Under the pieces are notes generated by a model that saw nothing but the letters and a program-made list of their open reading frames with translations, searched no databases and was not told where the DNA came from. Below are positions 48,760-60,068 of a DNA stretch of 64,000 nt, in pieces. Source of the stretch: an uncultured Collinsella sp. (GTDB taxonomy: Bacteria > Actinomycetota > Coriobacteriia > Coriobacteriales > Coriobacteriaceae); contig CABRIB010000001.1 in assembly GCA_902470915.1 (NCBI GenBank), forward strand, positions 1 to 64,000, written 5' to 3'. Made by a program: the position numbers and the translations under genes. How positions within the stretch are numbered: position 1 is the first letter of the stretch; the number at the start of each line of letters is the position of its first letter.

Positions 48760-49422
48760 ATGTCCGAAAAGAGTGCCCTGTTCATGGCGCGCACGACGCG
48801 CTTCCACGAGTTTGCCCGCAGCTTGACGACCACCCTGGGTGTCGAGGTGAGCCTGGCAACCCCCGATTCGCCGACTGCGGCGCACGACTTTGACCTGCTG
48901 ATCCTCGACTCCGACGGCATCCGCAGCGACCGCATCGATCAGATCGCCAAGTGGCTTGACGATCGTGGTGGCGTCCCCATGTTGGTGATCGTTGACGACG
49001 AGGCGCTCGGTACCCTGCGCCTGCCGAATCACGCGCATGCCGACTTTGTGTGCCCCACAGCGACGCCCAACGAGCTCAAGGCTCGCGCGCAGCGCCTGAT
49101 GGGCGAAGAGGAGACCGTTACCGCCGACGATGTGCTCAACATCGATAACCTCGAGATCAACCTGGCTACCTACCAGGTGACGCTCGATAACGAGCCCATC
49201 GACCTGACGCTGATGGAGTACTCGCTGCTGAGCTTTTTGGCGACGCACCCCAACCGTGCCTACAGCCGCGAAGTGCTGCTGCACCGCGTGTGGGGCTTTG
49301 AGTACTGCGGCGGCACGCGCACCGTCGACGTGCACATTCGACGCATCCGCTCCAAGGTGGGCCCGCAGATCGCGGCACACATCACCACCGTCCGCGGCGT
49401 GGGCTATCTGTTTAAGGACTAG
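48760..49422 (+). CDS. Orphan OmpR-type response regulator, GlnR-like
   Basis: 220 residues. An N-terminal receiver-like domain (1-115) lacks the paired acidic residues at its start that bind magnesium. A C-terminal winged helix (125-220) reads LTLMEYSLLSFLATHP and VWGFEYCGGTRTVDVHIRRI, very like actinobacterial GlnR. GlnR controls nitrogen genes without phosphorylation. No sensor kinase is adjacent. The ATG at 48760 has GGAGG 6 nt upstream. Next to a glutamine synthetase homologue, a nitrogen role is likely. Confidence 0.82.
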   Translation: MSEKSALFMARTTRFHEFARSLTTTLGVEVSLATPDSPTAAHDFDLLILDSDGIRSDRIDQIAKWLDDRGGVPMLVIVDDEALGTLRLPNHAHADFVCPTATPNELKARAQRLMGEEETVTADDVLNIDNLEINLATYQVTLDNEPIDLTLMEYSLLSFLATHPNRAYSREVLLHRVWGFEYCGGTRTVDVHIRRIRSKVGPQIAAHITTVRGVGYLFKD

Positions 49423-49426
49423 ATTT

Positions 49427-49463
49427 CCACCACAAAGGGGACAGGCACCTTTGTGGTGGTTTT
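49427..49463. repeat. CCACCACAAAGG palindrome, copy 1 (possible terminator)
   Basis: CCACCACAAAGG (49427-49438) and CCTTTGTGGTGG (49448-49459) around GGACAGGCA, followed by TTTT. The same element, one base different in the loop, is at 63759-63791. Confidence 0.75.
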
Positions 49464-49578
49464 GACGCAGGTACGGGTTCCTTTTTGGGCCTGCAACAGA
49501 ACTTAAGCCTTCCTAAAAGATTGCGTTCTCATACACTTGCGCCCGCATATTGGGGTACAACTCAACGTGAACAATGAT

Positions 49579-49607
49579 GGCCCGCCACGTGTTTGGCGGG
49601 CCTTTGG
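49579..49607 (+). terminator. Hairpin in the leader of the HtrA-like gene
   Basis: GGCCCGCCA pairs with TGGCGGGCC, then TTTGG, ending 25 nt before the start codon. It could be an attenuator or end a short upstream transcript. Confidence 0.45.
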
Positions 49608-49631
49608 TTATTTGACGAAAGGATCGCAGCT

Positions 49632-51086
49632 ATGAGCGAGTACGATTCCCAGCGTCCCCAGGATGCGGGCAATGCCGGCGAGACCCAGCAGCAGCCGCGC
49701 GTGCAGGTGGAGTCGACGCCTGCCGGCAGCAACATTCCCTACGTGCAGGCTTACGACACACAGACCGGCCAGCCGCTGGGCGGTCAGCAGGTTGTAAACA
49801 AGCACACGGTGGTCAAGACCAAGACCAAAAAGCTGCCGATCTTCATTACGGCACTCGCCGGCTGCGCATGTGGTGCCCTGCTGGTCATCGCACTCATTAT
49901 GAGTGGCACGCTCGATATCGGTGGCGGCAAGAATGCCGTGACGGCGGGCGCTTCGGGTTCGTCGACGCAAAAGATTACGATTGATTCCGAGGACACCACG
50001 CTGGCCGAGGCCGTTTCTGCCAAGGCGCTGCCCTCTGTCGTTTCCATCACCGCAACGTCGAGTGGCAGCCAGAGCAACGCGCTTTCGCAGTCTGCCGATG
50101 ATTCGAATAACTCGGGCAGCGTCGGTTCGGGCGTTGTGCTCGATACCGAGGGCCACATCCTTACCAACAATCACGTGGTCGATGGTTACGACCAGTACGT
50201 GGTGACCATGGACGACGGCACCACCTACGAGGCCGAGTTCGTGGGCAACGATGCCTCGAGCGATCTGGCCGTCATCAAGCTCAAGGACGCCGACGCCTCC
50301 AAACTCACCCCGATTGAGATCGGCGACTCCTCCAAGCTCAGCGTGGGCGAGTGGGTCATGGCGATTGGCTCACCGTTTGGCAACGAGCAGTCTGTCTCCA
50401 CCGGTATCGTCTCGGCGCTCTACCGCTCCACGGCCATGAGCTCTACCAGCGGTAACACTATCTATGCCAACATGATCCAGACCGATGCCGCCATCAACCC
50501 GGGCAACTCCGGCGGCGCGCTCGTCAACGACAACGGCGAGCTTGTGGGTATCAACTCGCTCATCGAGAGCTACTCGGGTTCCAGCTCGGGCGTGGGCTTT
50601 GCTATTCCCGTTAACTACGCCAAGAACATTGCCGACCAGATCATCGGCGGTAAGACGCCGGTGCACCCGTACCTGGGCGCCACGCTTTCGAGCGTCAACG
50701 CGCTCAATGCCCGCACCAACAAGCTGAGCACCGATAGCGGTGCCTATGTGGCGAGCGTCGTCGAGGACGGCCCCGCCGCTAAGGCCGGCATCCAGGAGGG
50801 CGACGTCATCACCAAGCTGGGCGACGACGAGATCACGAGCGCCGATGGCCTGATCATCGCACTGCGCAGCCACGAGGTGGGCGAGAAGGTCGAGATCACA
50901 CTCATGCGCGGCAAGGACGAGAAGAAGGTTACCGTCGAGCTGGGTTCCGACGATGAGCTGCAGAACCAGCAGCAAAACGACAGCGCGACCGACACCGGCA
51001 ACGGCGGTATTACCGACGAGCAGCTGCGCCAGTACCTGGAGGAGCTGCTAGGCCAGCAGGGCCAGGGCAACGGCCAGGGTTTCTAA
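49632..51086 (+). CDS. HtrA/DegP-like membrane-anchored serine protease
   Basis: 484 residues: a cytoplasmic N-terminus of about 70 residues rich in Gln and Pro, one membrane helix (about 72-95), then a trypsin-like domain with His (NNHVVDGYD, about 181), Asp (SSDLAVIKL, about 210) and Ser (NPGNSGGAL, about 292), a PDZ domain (about 345-430) and a Gln-rich tail. It degrades or repairs misfolded proteins outside the membrane. The ATG at 49632 has GAAAGGA upstream. Confidence 0.92.
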   Translation: MSEYDSQRPQDAGNAGETQQQPRVQVESTPAGSNIPYVQAYDTQTGQPLGGQQVVNKHTVVKTKTKKLPIFITALAGCACGALLVIALIMSGTLDIGGGKNAVTAGASGSSTQKITIDSEDTTLAEAVSAKALPSVVSITATSSGSQSNALSQSADDSNNSGSVGSGVVLDTEGHILTNNHVVDGYDQYVVTMDDGTTYEAEFVGNDASSDLAVIKLKDADASKLTPIEIGDSSKLSVGEWVMAIGSPFGNEQSVSTGIVSALYRSTAMSSTSGNTIYANMIQTDAAINPGNSGGALVNDNGELVGINSLIESYSGSSSGVGFAIPVNYAKNIADQIIGGKTPVHPYLGATLSSVNALNARTNKLSTDSGAYVASVVEDGPAAKAGIQEGDVITKLGDDEITSADGLIIALRSHEVGEKVEITLMRGKDEKKVTVELGSDDELQNQQQNDSATDTGNGGITDEQLRQYLEELLGQQGQGNGQGF

Positions 51087-51112
51087 CGAGCCGTATTGCA
51101 CATACCGATGCC

Positions 51113-51154
51113 AGAGGGGGCTGTCCCGCTAACGCGGGACAGCCCCCTCTTTTC
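51113..51154 (+). terminator. Terminator of the HtrA-like gene
   Basis: A perfect 17-bp stem starting AGAGGGGGCTGTCCCGC, then TTTTCG. Confidence 0.9.
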
Positions 51155-51288
51155 GTAGTGATCCATTGGGGATGGAGGAAAACGGATCATGTAGAACTGG
51201 CAAGGGTATGGTTTGATCGCGCGATCCACCCCAGTCTGGCGGCTGCCGATTCGGTGCGGTTCGAAAGGGTTATTCGGCCCCATCGTGA

Positions 51289-53565
<2,277 letters not shown>

Positions 53566-53588
53566 GGCATCGATAGCCAAATTGAAGA

Positions 53589-53626
53589 ACCGCCCGGAAG
53601 CACGATGCCTTCCGGGCGGTCCTTAT
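53589..53626. terminator. Bidirectional terminator between ligA and the MerR gene
   Basis: ACCGCCCGGAAG pairs with CTTCCGGGCGGT around CACGATGC; it separates convergent genes. Confidence 0.75.
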
Positions 53627-54471
53627 TTGGACAGGGCAACGGGCACCGTGATCTGCGTCACATAGGTTGCGGGGTCGTCGCTGATGATGTCGTCGATGAG
53701 GGCGATCTCGCGCGAGGGGCCGGCGGGTGTCAGGTTGTGTTCTCTCATGTAGCCGAGCAGCTGAGCGTAGCGCGAGCCCGCCTGCCCATGCGTGCCGCGG
53801 AAGCTTATGGTTAGGCAGCGAGCGGCGGGTCGCGTCTCAACATCGCCCAAGTAATCATCGGTATCGTCGAGCAGCAGAAAGACCTCGTCGTAACCATCAA
53901 AGTCGCCGGCGGCCAGGCGTTCGGGAGCGATGCCCACACCCAGATTGCCAAGATAGGCAAAGGTTTCGTGCTGTCCCTGCTGAAGCTGGCGGATATGCCA
54001 TCCCAGCGAATAGGCGTCGGTGGGATTGACGCGCTCGTGCAGCGTGGCGCAGCGAAGTTCGGGTTCCTCAATTTCGCTAATGGTGTCGAGATCAGCATTC
54101 AAAGCGCCATGAAGCAAGGCAAGCCGCTGGTCAATCTTGCGCGACATGCGCTCCAGCTCACGCCGCTTGTGCTCAATTAACTCCTGTTGCTTGGTCAGTT
54201 GCCGTTGCATCAAATCCATATCGCGCGCAGTGACAAACTCGCGAATCTGCGCCAGCGGCAAGTCGAGAACGCGCAGGTTGCCGATGGTGTTGAGGGTGGA
54301 GAGCTGTCGCGTTCCGTAGTAGCGGTATCCACTCGCCTGATCGACATATGCCGGCTCCAATAGCCCCATCTGTTCGTAATGGCGCAGTGTGCCCACGCTC
54401 AAATTGAGCAGGCGCGCCACCTCGCCAATGCGGAGCAGGCCCTCAGTATGTTCACTTGGCATGTCGGTCAC
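53623..54471 (-). CDS. MerR-family regulator with C-terminal effector domain
   Basis: 282 residues. MerR helix-turn-helix (LLRIGEVARLLNLSVGTLRHYE), a coiled-coil linker (about 75-125) and a GyrI-like small-molecule domain (about 125-282), as in BmrR. It lies upstream of nothing else on its strand but directly downstream of the MATE pump gene, whose promoter has the stretched 19-bp spacer typical of MerR control. The GTG at 54471 has AAGGAG 7 nt upstream. Likely activates the pump in response to a drug-like compound. Confidence 0.85.
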   Translation of the reverse strand: MTDMPSEHTEGLLRIGEVARLLNLSVGTLRHYEQMGLLEPAYVDQASGYRYYGTRQLSTLNTIGNLRVLDLPLAQIREFVTARDMDLMQRQLTKQQELIEHKRRELERMSRKIDQRLALLHGALNADLDTISEIEEPELRCATLHERVNPTDAYSLGWHIRQLQQGQHETFAYLGNLGVGIAPERLAAGDFDGYDEVFLLLDDTDDYLGDVETRPAARCLTISFRGTHGQAGSRYAQLLGYMREHNLTPAGPSREIALIDDIISDDPATYVTQITVPVALSK

Positions 54472-54526
54472 AGGACCGCTCCTTTCGGTAAAAACAGGGG
54501 AGGGGCGCTAGGAATGCGTTGCCCCG

Positions 54527-55873
54527 CTATGCCACCAACTTGTCAAAAGCCCCGCGCCGGTTGAGCACGGTAAACGCGACAACACAGATGACTGCCGACA
54601 AAATCGATCCACACGGCGAGGCGATGCCCATGGGAAACAGCGTGTTGGAATAGGCGTTCGACAGCAGCCAGGCGCCGGGCACGCGAATGAGCGCCACGGC
54701 CAGCACGTTGTGCGCAAAGCCGATGTAGCTCTTGCCATACGCAGCGAAAAAGCCACTAAAGCAAATGTGGATGCCGGCAAAGATCGCATCGAAAATATAG
54801 CTGCGCATATAGCCGGCGCCGGCCGCGACCACCGCGACGTCCTTGGCAAAAAAGCCGATAAACGCCGGTGCCACCAGCCACATCAGCACCGTGATCAGGC
54901 AACCGTATACTACCGAGATGGTCATGGCATCCTTGAGTACCTGACGCGCGCGGTCGCCCTTGCCCGCGCCGGCGTTTTGCGCCGTGAGCGCGCTGACGGT
55001 AGCGCCCATGGAACTCGGCACAATGAACAAAAAGCTGATTATCTTTTCGACCAGGCCCACGGCGGCGGCGTCGACCAGACCGCGGTGGTTGGCGATGACG
55101 GTGATGAACATAAACGCCACCTGGATGCAGCCGTCCTGCACGGCCACAGGCGCGCCGATCTTAAGAATGCTGCCGAGTACCTCGGGCTGAGGGCGCAGGT
55201 CGCTGCGCTTAACGTGGATGTTCGTGCGGCGGCTCTTGAGCCACACGAGCGCGAGGGCAACGCTGGCCGTCTGGGCGGTTACCGTGCCGAGCGCCGCGCC
55301 CACGGGGCCGAGCCCCATGTGCCCGATAAATAGAAAATCGAGCGCGATGTTGATGATGCATGCCACGCCAATCACGTACATGGGCGAGCGCGAATCGCCC
55401 AGCCCGCGAAAGATGGCCGAAAGAATGTTGTACGCGGCGATAAACGGAATGCCGACAAAGCAGATGCGCAGGTAGGCGGCGGTGCCTTCGACCGCCTCGG
55501 CCGGCGTGCCAATGAGCGCCACAATCTGCGGGCACAGCGCGAGCAAGATGGCTGCCAGTACCACCGAGACACCCATAAAGAGCGTAATGGTGTTGCCGAT
55601 GGCGGTCTCGGCGCGATCGAAGCGGCGCGAGCCCACGGCGTGGCCGACGATAACCGTCGTTCCCATGGCCAGGCCCACGAGCGTCACGGTAATGATATAG
55701 AGCGTCTGCGCGCCATTGCCCACGGCGGTGATGCCGGCGGCGCCGCTAAACTGCCCCATCATGTACAGGTCGGCCATGCCGTAGAGCATCTGCAAAAAGT
55801 ACGAGAGCATATAGGGCAGGGCAAAGACCGCGATGGTCTTAAGGACATTGCCGCGTGTGAGGTCGTGTTCCAT
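54527..55873 (-). CDS. MATE-family multidrug efflux protein
   Basis: 448 residues with 12 predicted helices in two repeats (LPYMLSYFLQMLYGMADLYMMG; GAPVAVQDGCIQVAF). MATE proteins export cationic drugs or metabolites with Na+ or H+ exchange. It probably forms an operon with the following merR gene (56-nt gap). Its promoter is at 55914-55944. The substrate is not predictable. Confidence 0.9.
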   Translation of the reverse strand: MEHDLTRGNVLKTIAVFALPYMLSYFLQMLYGMADLYMMGQFSGAAGITAVGNGAQTLYIITVTLVGLAMGTTVIVGHAVGSRRFDRAETAIGNTITLFMGVSVVLAAILLALCPQIVALIGTPAEAVEGTAAYLRICFVGIPFIAAYNILSAIFRGLGDSRSPMYVIGVACIINIALDFLFIGHMGLGPVGAALGTVTAQTASVALALVWLKSRRTNIHVKRSDLRPQPEVLGSILKIGAPVAVQDGCIQVAFMFITVIANHRGLVDAAAVGLVEKIISFLFIVPSSMGATVSALTAQNAGAGKGDRARQVLKDAMTISVVYGCLITVLMWLVAPAFIGFFAKDVAVVAAGAGYMRSYIFDAIFAGIHICFSGFFAAYGKSYIGFAHNVLAVALIRVPGAWLLSNAYSNTLFPMGIASPCGSILSAVICVVAFTVLNRRGAFDKLVA

Positions 55874-55913
55874 GGGCGGGGCTTTCTGGCTGGGTTCGTT
55901 TTGCTACCAGTGT

Positions 55914-55944
55914 AGTGAAAACCCTACAACGATTGTAGAGTCAA
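55914..55944 (-). promoter_or_regulatory. MerR-type promoter of the MATE gene
   Basis: Minus strand: -35 TTGACT (55939-55944), 19-nt spacer, -10 TTCACT (55914-55919). The palindrome CTACAA-CGA-TTGTAG (55924-55938, plus strand) lies in the spacer, as in known MerR-activated promoters. Confidence 0.75.
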
Positions 55945-56132
55945 GGTTTATGTTGGCGGCGGGGCGAAAAAGTCGCGGTCGCATTCATTTCCAATTGAAT
56001 ACAGAGATGTACCTTGCAAGCTTAGCGCCTGCACTAGCCTTGCAGAAATCGATTTCGGAGCACTTGACACCGCCACACGGCGCGCCATAATACGTGCGTT
56101 TGCGAACAACGTTTGATGGGGGATGAACCTGC

Positions 56133-57962
56133 GTGCGCAATCTCAAGATTCTGTTTTCCTATCTGGGGGCATACCGCCGCGATGCCATGCTCGGCGTGCT
56201 CTTTGTGACGGCCGAGACGGCGCTCGAGCTGTTTATCCCGGTCATCATGGCAAATATCATCGATGTGGGCGTGCCCGCGGGCGATATCAACTACATGCTG
56301 TTGCAGGGCACGTATATGTTGGTATGCGCCGCATTTTCGCTGGTACTTGGCTTGGGCTATGCACGCACGTCTGCTCGCGTCGCCTCGGGGCTGGGCGCTA
56401 ACTTGCGCGAGGCCGAGTATCGCAAGATCCAGACGCTCGCTTTTGGCAATCTCGATGAATACGAGACGAGCTCGCTTGTCACTCGCATGACCACCGACAT
56501 CACCGTGATTCAAAACGCCGTAGGCAACGGCTTCCGCCCCATGGTGCGCGGGCCGGTAAATCTGGTCATGGGCCTCGTCTACGCCTTTGCGCTCTCGCGC
56601 GAGCTCGCGGCGGTCTTTGCCGTCATTCTGCCGATGCTCGCCATCGTGCTCGGTATCATTACCGTGCGTGTGAGCCCGCTCTACTGCCAGCTCCAGACCT
56701 CGATGGACCACCTCAACGGCGTGGTGCAAGAGGACCTTACCGCCGTGCGCGCCGTGAAGGCTTACGTGCGCGCCGAGCACGAATGCGACAAGTTCGACAC
56801 CGTCAATACCGAGCTCGCCGGCACCGCGACGAAGACCTTTGGCAACGCCGTGCTCAACCTGCCGGTGTTCCAACTCTCGATGTACGTGGCTGCGCTCTCG
56901 ATTCTGTGGATTGGCGGCCGCATGATCATCGAAGGTCGCTTGGGCGTGGGCTCGCTCACGGGCTTTATGAGCTACGTGCTGCTGATCATGAACTCGCTCA
57001 TGATGATTTCCAACGTGTTTTTGCTGCTCACACGCGCACTTGCCAGCGTGGAGCGCATCTCGCGGGTGCTCGACGAACGTTCGCTTATCCAAGCGCCCGA
57101 CGCTGCCGCTGCCGTGCACGGGGTGGCCGACGGAAGCATCGAGTTTCGCGACGTGTCGTTTAAGTACCGCGCGGATGCTGCCGAGGATGTGCTCGAGCAT
57201 ATTGACCTTTGCATTGAGGCAGGCTCCACGGTGGGCGTGCTCGGCGGCACGGGCTCGGGCAAGAGTTCGCTTGTGCAGCTGATCGCGCGCCTGTACGACG
57301 CCACCGAAGGCGCCGTACTCGTGGGCGGGCGCGATGTGCGCGATTACGACCTGGTTGCCCTGCGCGACGCCGTGGGTATCGTGCTGCAAAAGAACGTGCT
57401 GTTTACGGGTACCGTGCGCGAGAACCTGCAGTGGGGCGCGCCCGATGCCACCGACGAGGAGCTGCTGCGCGCCTGTCGAGCGGCATGTGTGGACGAGTTC
57501 CTGGATCGCATCGGCGGACTCGACGGCTATCTGGGCCAGGGCGGTGCCGGTGTCTCGGGCGGGCAGAAGCAGCGCCTGTGCATCGCGCGTACATTGCTCA
57601 AACATCCGCGTGTGCTCATCTTTGACGATTCGACCAGCGCGGTCGATATGGCGACCGACGCCAAGATTCGTGAGCATATTGCTCAGATTCCCAATACGAC
57701 GGTGATTGTCATCGCACAGCGCATTGCGAGCGTCATGGATGCCGACCGCATTATTGTGTTGGACGACGGTCGTGTCCACGGCGTGGGCACGCACGAGGAA
57801 CTGCTGGCGGGCGATAGCATCTACCAGGAGATTTACGCCTCGCAGATGGAGTTCGCGGGGAACGCGGACACCGGCGACGGCTGCGACGATGGCTGCGCGA
57901 ATGATCCGTTTTCCTGCGTTCCCAGCGGATCGCCCTTGGAAGGGGGTGAGCGCCATGCCTAA
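56133..57962 (+). CDS. ABC exporter half-transporter, degenerate-site subunit
   Basis: 609 residues: six-helix membrane domain (1-310) and ATPase domain with Walker A GGTGSGKSS, signature VSGGQKQRL and Walker B VLIFDDSTSAVD. The residue after the Walker B Asp is Asp instead of the catalytic Glu, as in the inactive site of heterodimeric exporters. The partner with a normal Glu follows, overlapping by 8 nt. GTG start at 56133. Exports lipids, peptides or drugs; substrate unknown. Confidence 0.9.
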   Translation: MRNLKILFSYLGAYRRDAMLGVLFVTAETALELFIPVIMANIIDVGVPAGDINYMLLQGTYMLVCAAFSLVLGLGYARTSARVASGLGANLREAEYRKIQTLAFGNLDEYETSSLVTRMTTDITVIQNAVGNGFRPMVRGPVNLVMGLVYAFALSRELAAVFAVILPMLAIVLGIITVRVSPLYCQLQTSMDHLNGVVQEDLTAVRAVKAYVRAEHECDKFDTVNTELAGTATKTFGNAVLNLPVFQLSMYVAALSILWIGGRMIIEGRLGVGSLTGFMSYVLLIMNSLMMISNVFLLLTRALASVERISRVLDERSLIQAPDAAAAVHGVADGSIEFRDVSFKYRADAAEDVLEHIDLCIEAGSTVGVLGGTGSGKSSLVQLIARLYDATEGAVLVGGRDVRDYDLVALRDAVGIVLQKNVLFTGTVRENLQWGAPDATDEELLRACRAACVDEFLDRIGGLDGYLGQGGAGVSGGQKQRLCIARTLLKHPRVLIFDDSTSAVDMATDAKIREHIAQIPNTTVIVIAQRIASVMDADRIIVLDDGRVHGVGTHEELLAGDSIYQEIYASQMEFAGNADTGDGCDDGCANDPFSCVPSGSPLEGGERHA

Positions 57963-59853
57963 GACATCCGCTCAGGCCCGTCCCGCCAATCTGACGCAGA
58001 CGCTCCGCCGCCTGCTCTCCTACATGGGACACGCCAAGTTTTCGCTGCTCGCGGTGGGTGTGCTTGCCTCTGTGGCCGCCATCGCGAGCCTTGCCGGTAC
58101 CTACATGGTGCGCCCCATCGTCAACGGTTTGGCAACGGGCGGCGAGGAACTGCTCGCTAGGCAGGTTATCTTTACCGCTGCCATCTACGCCGCGGGCGTG
58201 CTCTCGGCTCTGGGCTACTCACAGATTATGGTGCGCGCGGCCCAGCGCGTGGTTTCCGATATCCGCCGCGACCTGTTTGCGCACATCCAGATGCTGCCGC
58301 TGAGCTACTTCGACAGCACGCGCTCGGGTGACATCATGAGCTTCTTTACCAACGACGTCGACACCGTCTCCGAGGCGCTCAACAACAGCTTTGCCAACGT
58401 GATTCAGGCGAGCATCCAGGTGGTCGGCACCACGGTCATGCTCATCATCCTTAACTGGCAGCTCACGATTATCACGCTCGTGTGCGATGCGGCCATTGTG
58501 CTGTATGCGCGCTACTCGGGCGCGCGCTCTAAGCGCTTCTTTGCCGCTCAGCAGGCATCGCTTGGCGACCTGGACGGATACGTCGAGGAGATGGTCTCGG
58601 GCCAAAAGGTCATCAAGGTCTTTAATCACGAACAGGCCAACGTGGCTGGTTTTGACGCGCGCAACCAAGAGCTGCGCCGCACCGGTGGTGCCGCGCAGGC
58701 CTACGCCAACTCGATGGTGCCCATGACCGTGGTGATCGGCTATGCCAACTACGCCATCGTTGCGGTGGCAGGCGGCATGCTCTGCATCAACGGTCTGGCC
58801 GATGTAGGTGCGCTCGCAAGCTACCTGGTCTTTGTGCGTCAGGCCGCCATGCCCATCAACCAGTTCACGCAGCTGGGCAACTTTTTGCTCAACGCGCTGG
58901 CCGGTGCCGAGCGCCTGTTTGCCGCCATGGATCTTGAGCCCGAGGTGGACGAGGGCTGCGTGGAGCTGGTGCAGACGGGCGACGCCGCGTGGGCATGGAA
59001 GATTCCCGAGGGCCAGGGCGTGGGCGCGTACGGGCACCTGCATGATGTGGCTGCCGTTGATGAGTCGGGCCGTGCGGTGGCTGCCGACGGCACCGAGCTC
59101 ACGTGCGGCTTGGTCCCGCTCGCCGGCGACGTGCGCTTCCATGCCGTGGACTTTTCCTACGTGCCGGGCACCCGTGTGCTCACGGATCTCAACCTGTTTG
59201 CCAAACCGGGGCAAAAGATCGCGTTTGTGGGCTCGACGGGCGCCGGAAAGACGACCATCACCAACCTCATCAACCGTTTCTACGAGGTCGATGACGGCGA
59301 GATCACGTACGACGGCATCGACGTCAAGCACATTGCCAAGGCCAGCCTGCGCGGGTCGCTCGGCATTGTGCTGCAGGACACGCACCTGTTTAGCGGCACC
59401 ATTGCGCAGAACATCCGCTTTGGCAAGCTCGACGCGACCGACGAGGAGGTGCGCGCCGCCGCCGAGGCCGCCTGCGCCGATTCGTTTATCCGCCGCCTGC
59501 CTAGAGGCTACGACACACCGGTCACGGCCGACGGCGCCAACCTGTCGCAGGGCCAGCGCCAGCTGCTCGCCATCGCGCGCGTTGCCGTGGCCGACCCGCC
59601 GGTGCTCATCTTGGACGAGGCCACGAGCTCCATCGACACGCGTACCGAAAAGCTCATCGAGCGCGGTATGGACCGCATCATGCGCGGACGCACCACGTTT
59701 ATGATCGCGCACCGCCTGTCCACCGTCCGCGACGCCGATGCCATCATGGTCCTCGAACACGGCCGCATCATCGAGCGCGGCACGCACGAAGAGCTGCTCG
59801 CCCAGCACGGCGAGTACTGGCAACTGGCGCATGGCTTAAAAGAGTTGGATTAA
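57955..59853 (+). CDS. ABC exporter half-transporter, active-site subunit
   Basis: 632 residues: membrane domain (about 25-330), a linker insert (about 340-390), then the ATPase domain with Walker A GSTGAGKTT, signature LSQGQRQLL, Walker B VLILDEATSSID with catalytic Glu, and the switch His (MIAHRLSTV). AAGGGGGTGAG precedes the ATG at 57955, inside the end of the previous gene. The pair should form one heterodimeric exporter of the TmrAB/LmrCD type. Confidence 0.92.
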   Translation: MPKTSAQARPANLTQTLRRLLSYMGHAKFSLLAVGVLASVAAIASLAGTYMVRPIVNGLATGGEELLARQVIFTAAIYAAGVLSALGYSQIMVRAAQRVVSDIRRDLFAHIQMLPLSYFDSTRSGDIMSFFTNDVDTVSEALNNSFANVIQASIQVVGTTVMLIILNWQLTIITLVCDAAIVLYARYSGARSKRFFAAQQASLGDLDGYVEEMVSGQKVIKVFNHEQANVAGFDARNQELRRTGGAAQAYANSMVPMTVVIGYANYAIVAVAGGMLCINGLADVGALASYLVFVRQAAMPINQFTQLGNFLLNALAGAERLFAAMDLEPEVDEGCVELVQTGDAAWAWKIPEGQGVGAYGHLHDVAAVDESGRAVAADGTELTCGLVPLAGDVRFHAVDFSYVPGTRVLTDLNLFAKPGQKIAFVGSTGAGKTTITNLINRFYEVDDGEITYDGIDVKHIAKASLRGSLGIVLQDTHLFSGTIAQNIRFGKLDATDEEVRAAAEAACADSFIRRLPRGYDTPVTADGANLSQGQRQLLAIARVAVADPPVLILDEATSSIDTRTEKLIERGMDRIMRGRTTFMIAHRLSTVRDADAIMVLEHGRIIERGTHEELLAQHGEYWQLAHGLKELD

Positions 59854-59902
59854 CCTGTTCGAGCACGATGCTTTGACCCCTCCGTGCCCCTCGCCTTGTC
59901 TC

Positions 59903-59967
59903 AAACCATCACAACATTCGACGTTTTTTGCCAAAATCGGAAAAAGCATCGAATGTTGTGATGGTTT
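59903..59967. repeat. ATCACAACATTCGA palindrome, copy 1
   Basis: AAACCATCACAACATTCGA mirrors TCGAATGTTGTGATGGTTT; the A+T-rich interior (CCAAAATCGG) is shared with copy 2 at 61147-61207. It lies 50 nt after the ABC gene and is followed by TTTTT. Confidence 0.8.
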
Positions 59968-60068
59968 TTCTGCCACTCGATCGGGCGGAATCGCTTTCTA
60001 GCGCACGAAGGTGTGCGGACCCGGGGGCAGGGGAATAAGGTTGGTTATCCGACTCCATTGGAGGGCTC

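Noticed and set aside
56041..56058. KdgR-type operator before the ABC exporter
   Set aside because: AGAAATCGATTTCGG resembles the site but lacks the CGAAACCG core, and the exporter has no link to uronate use.
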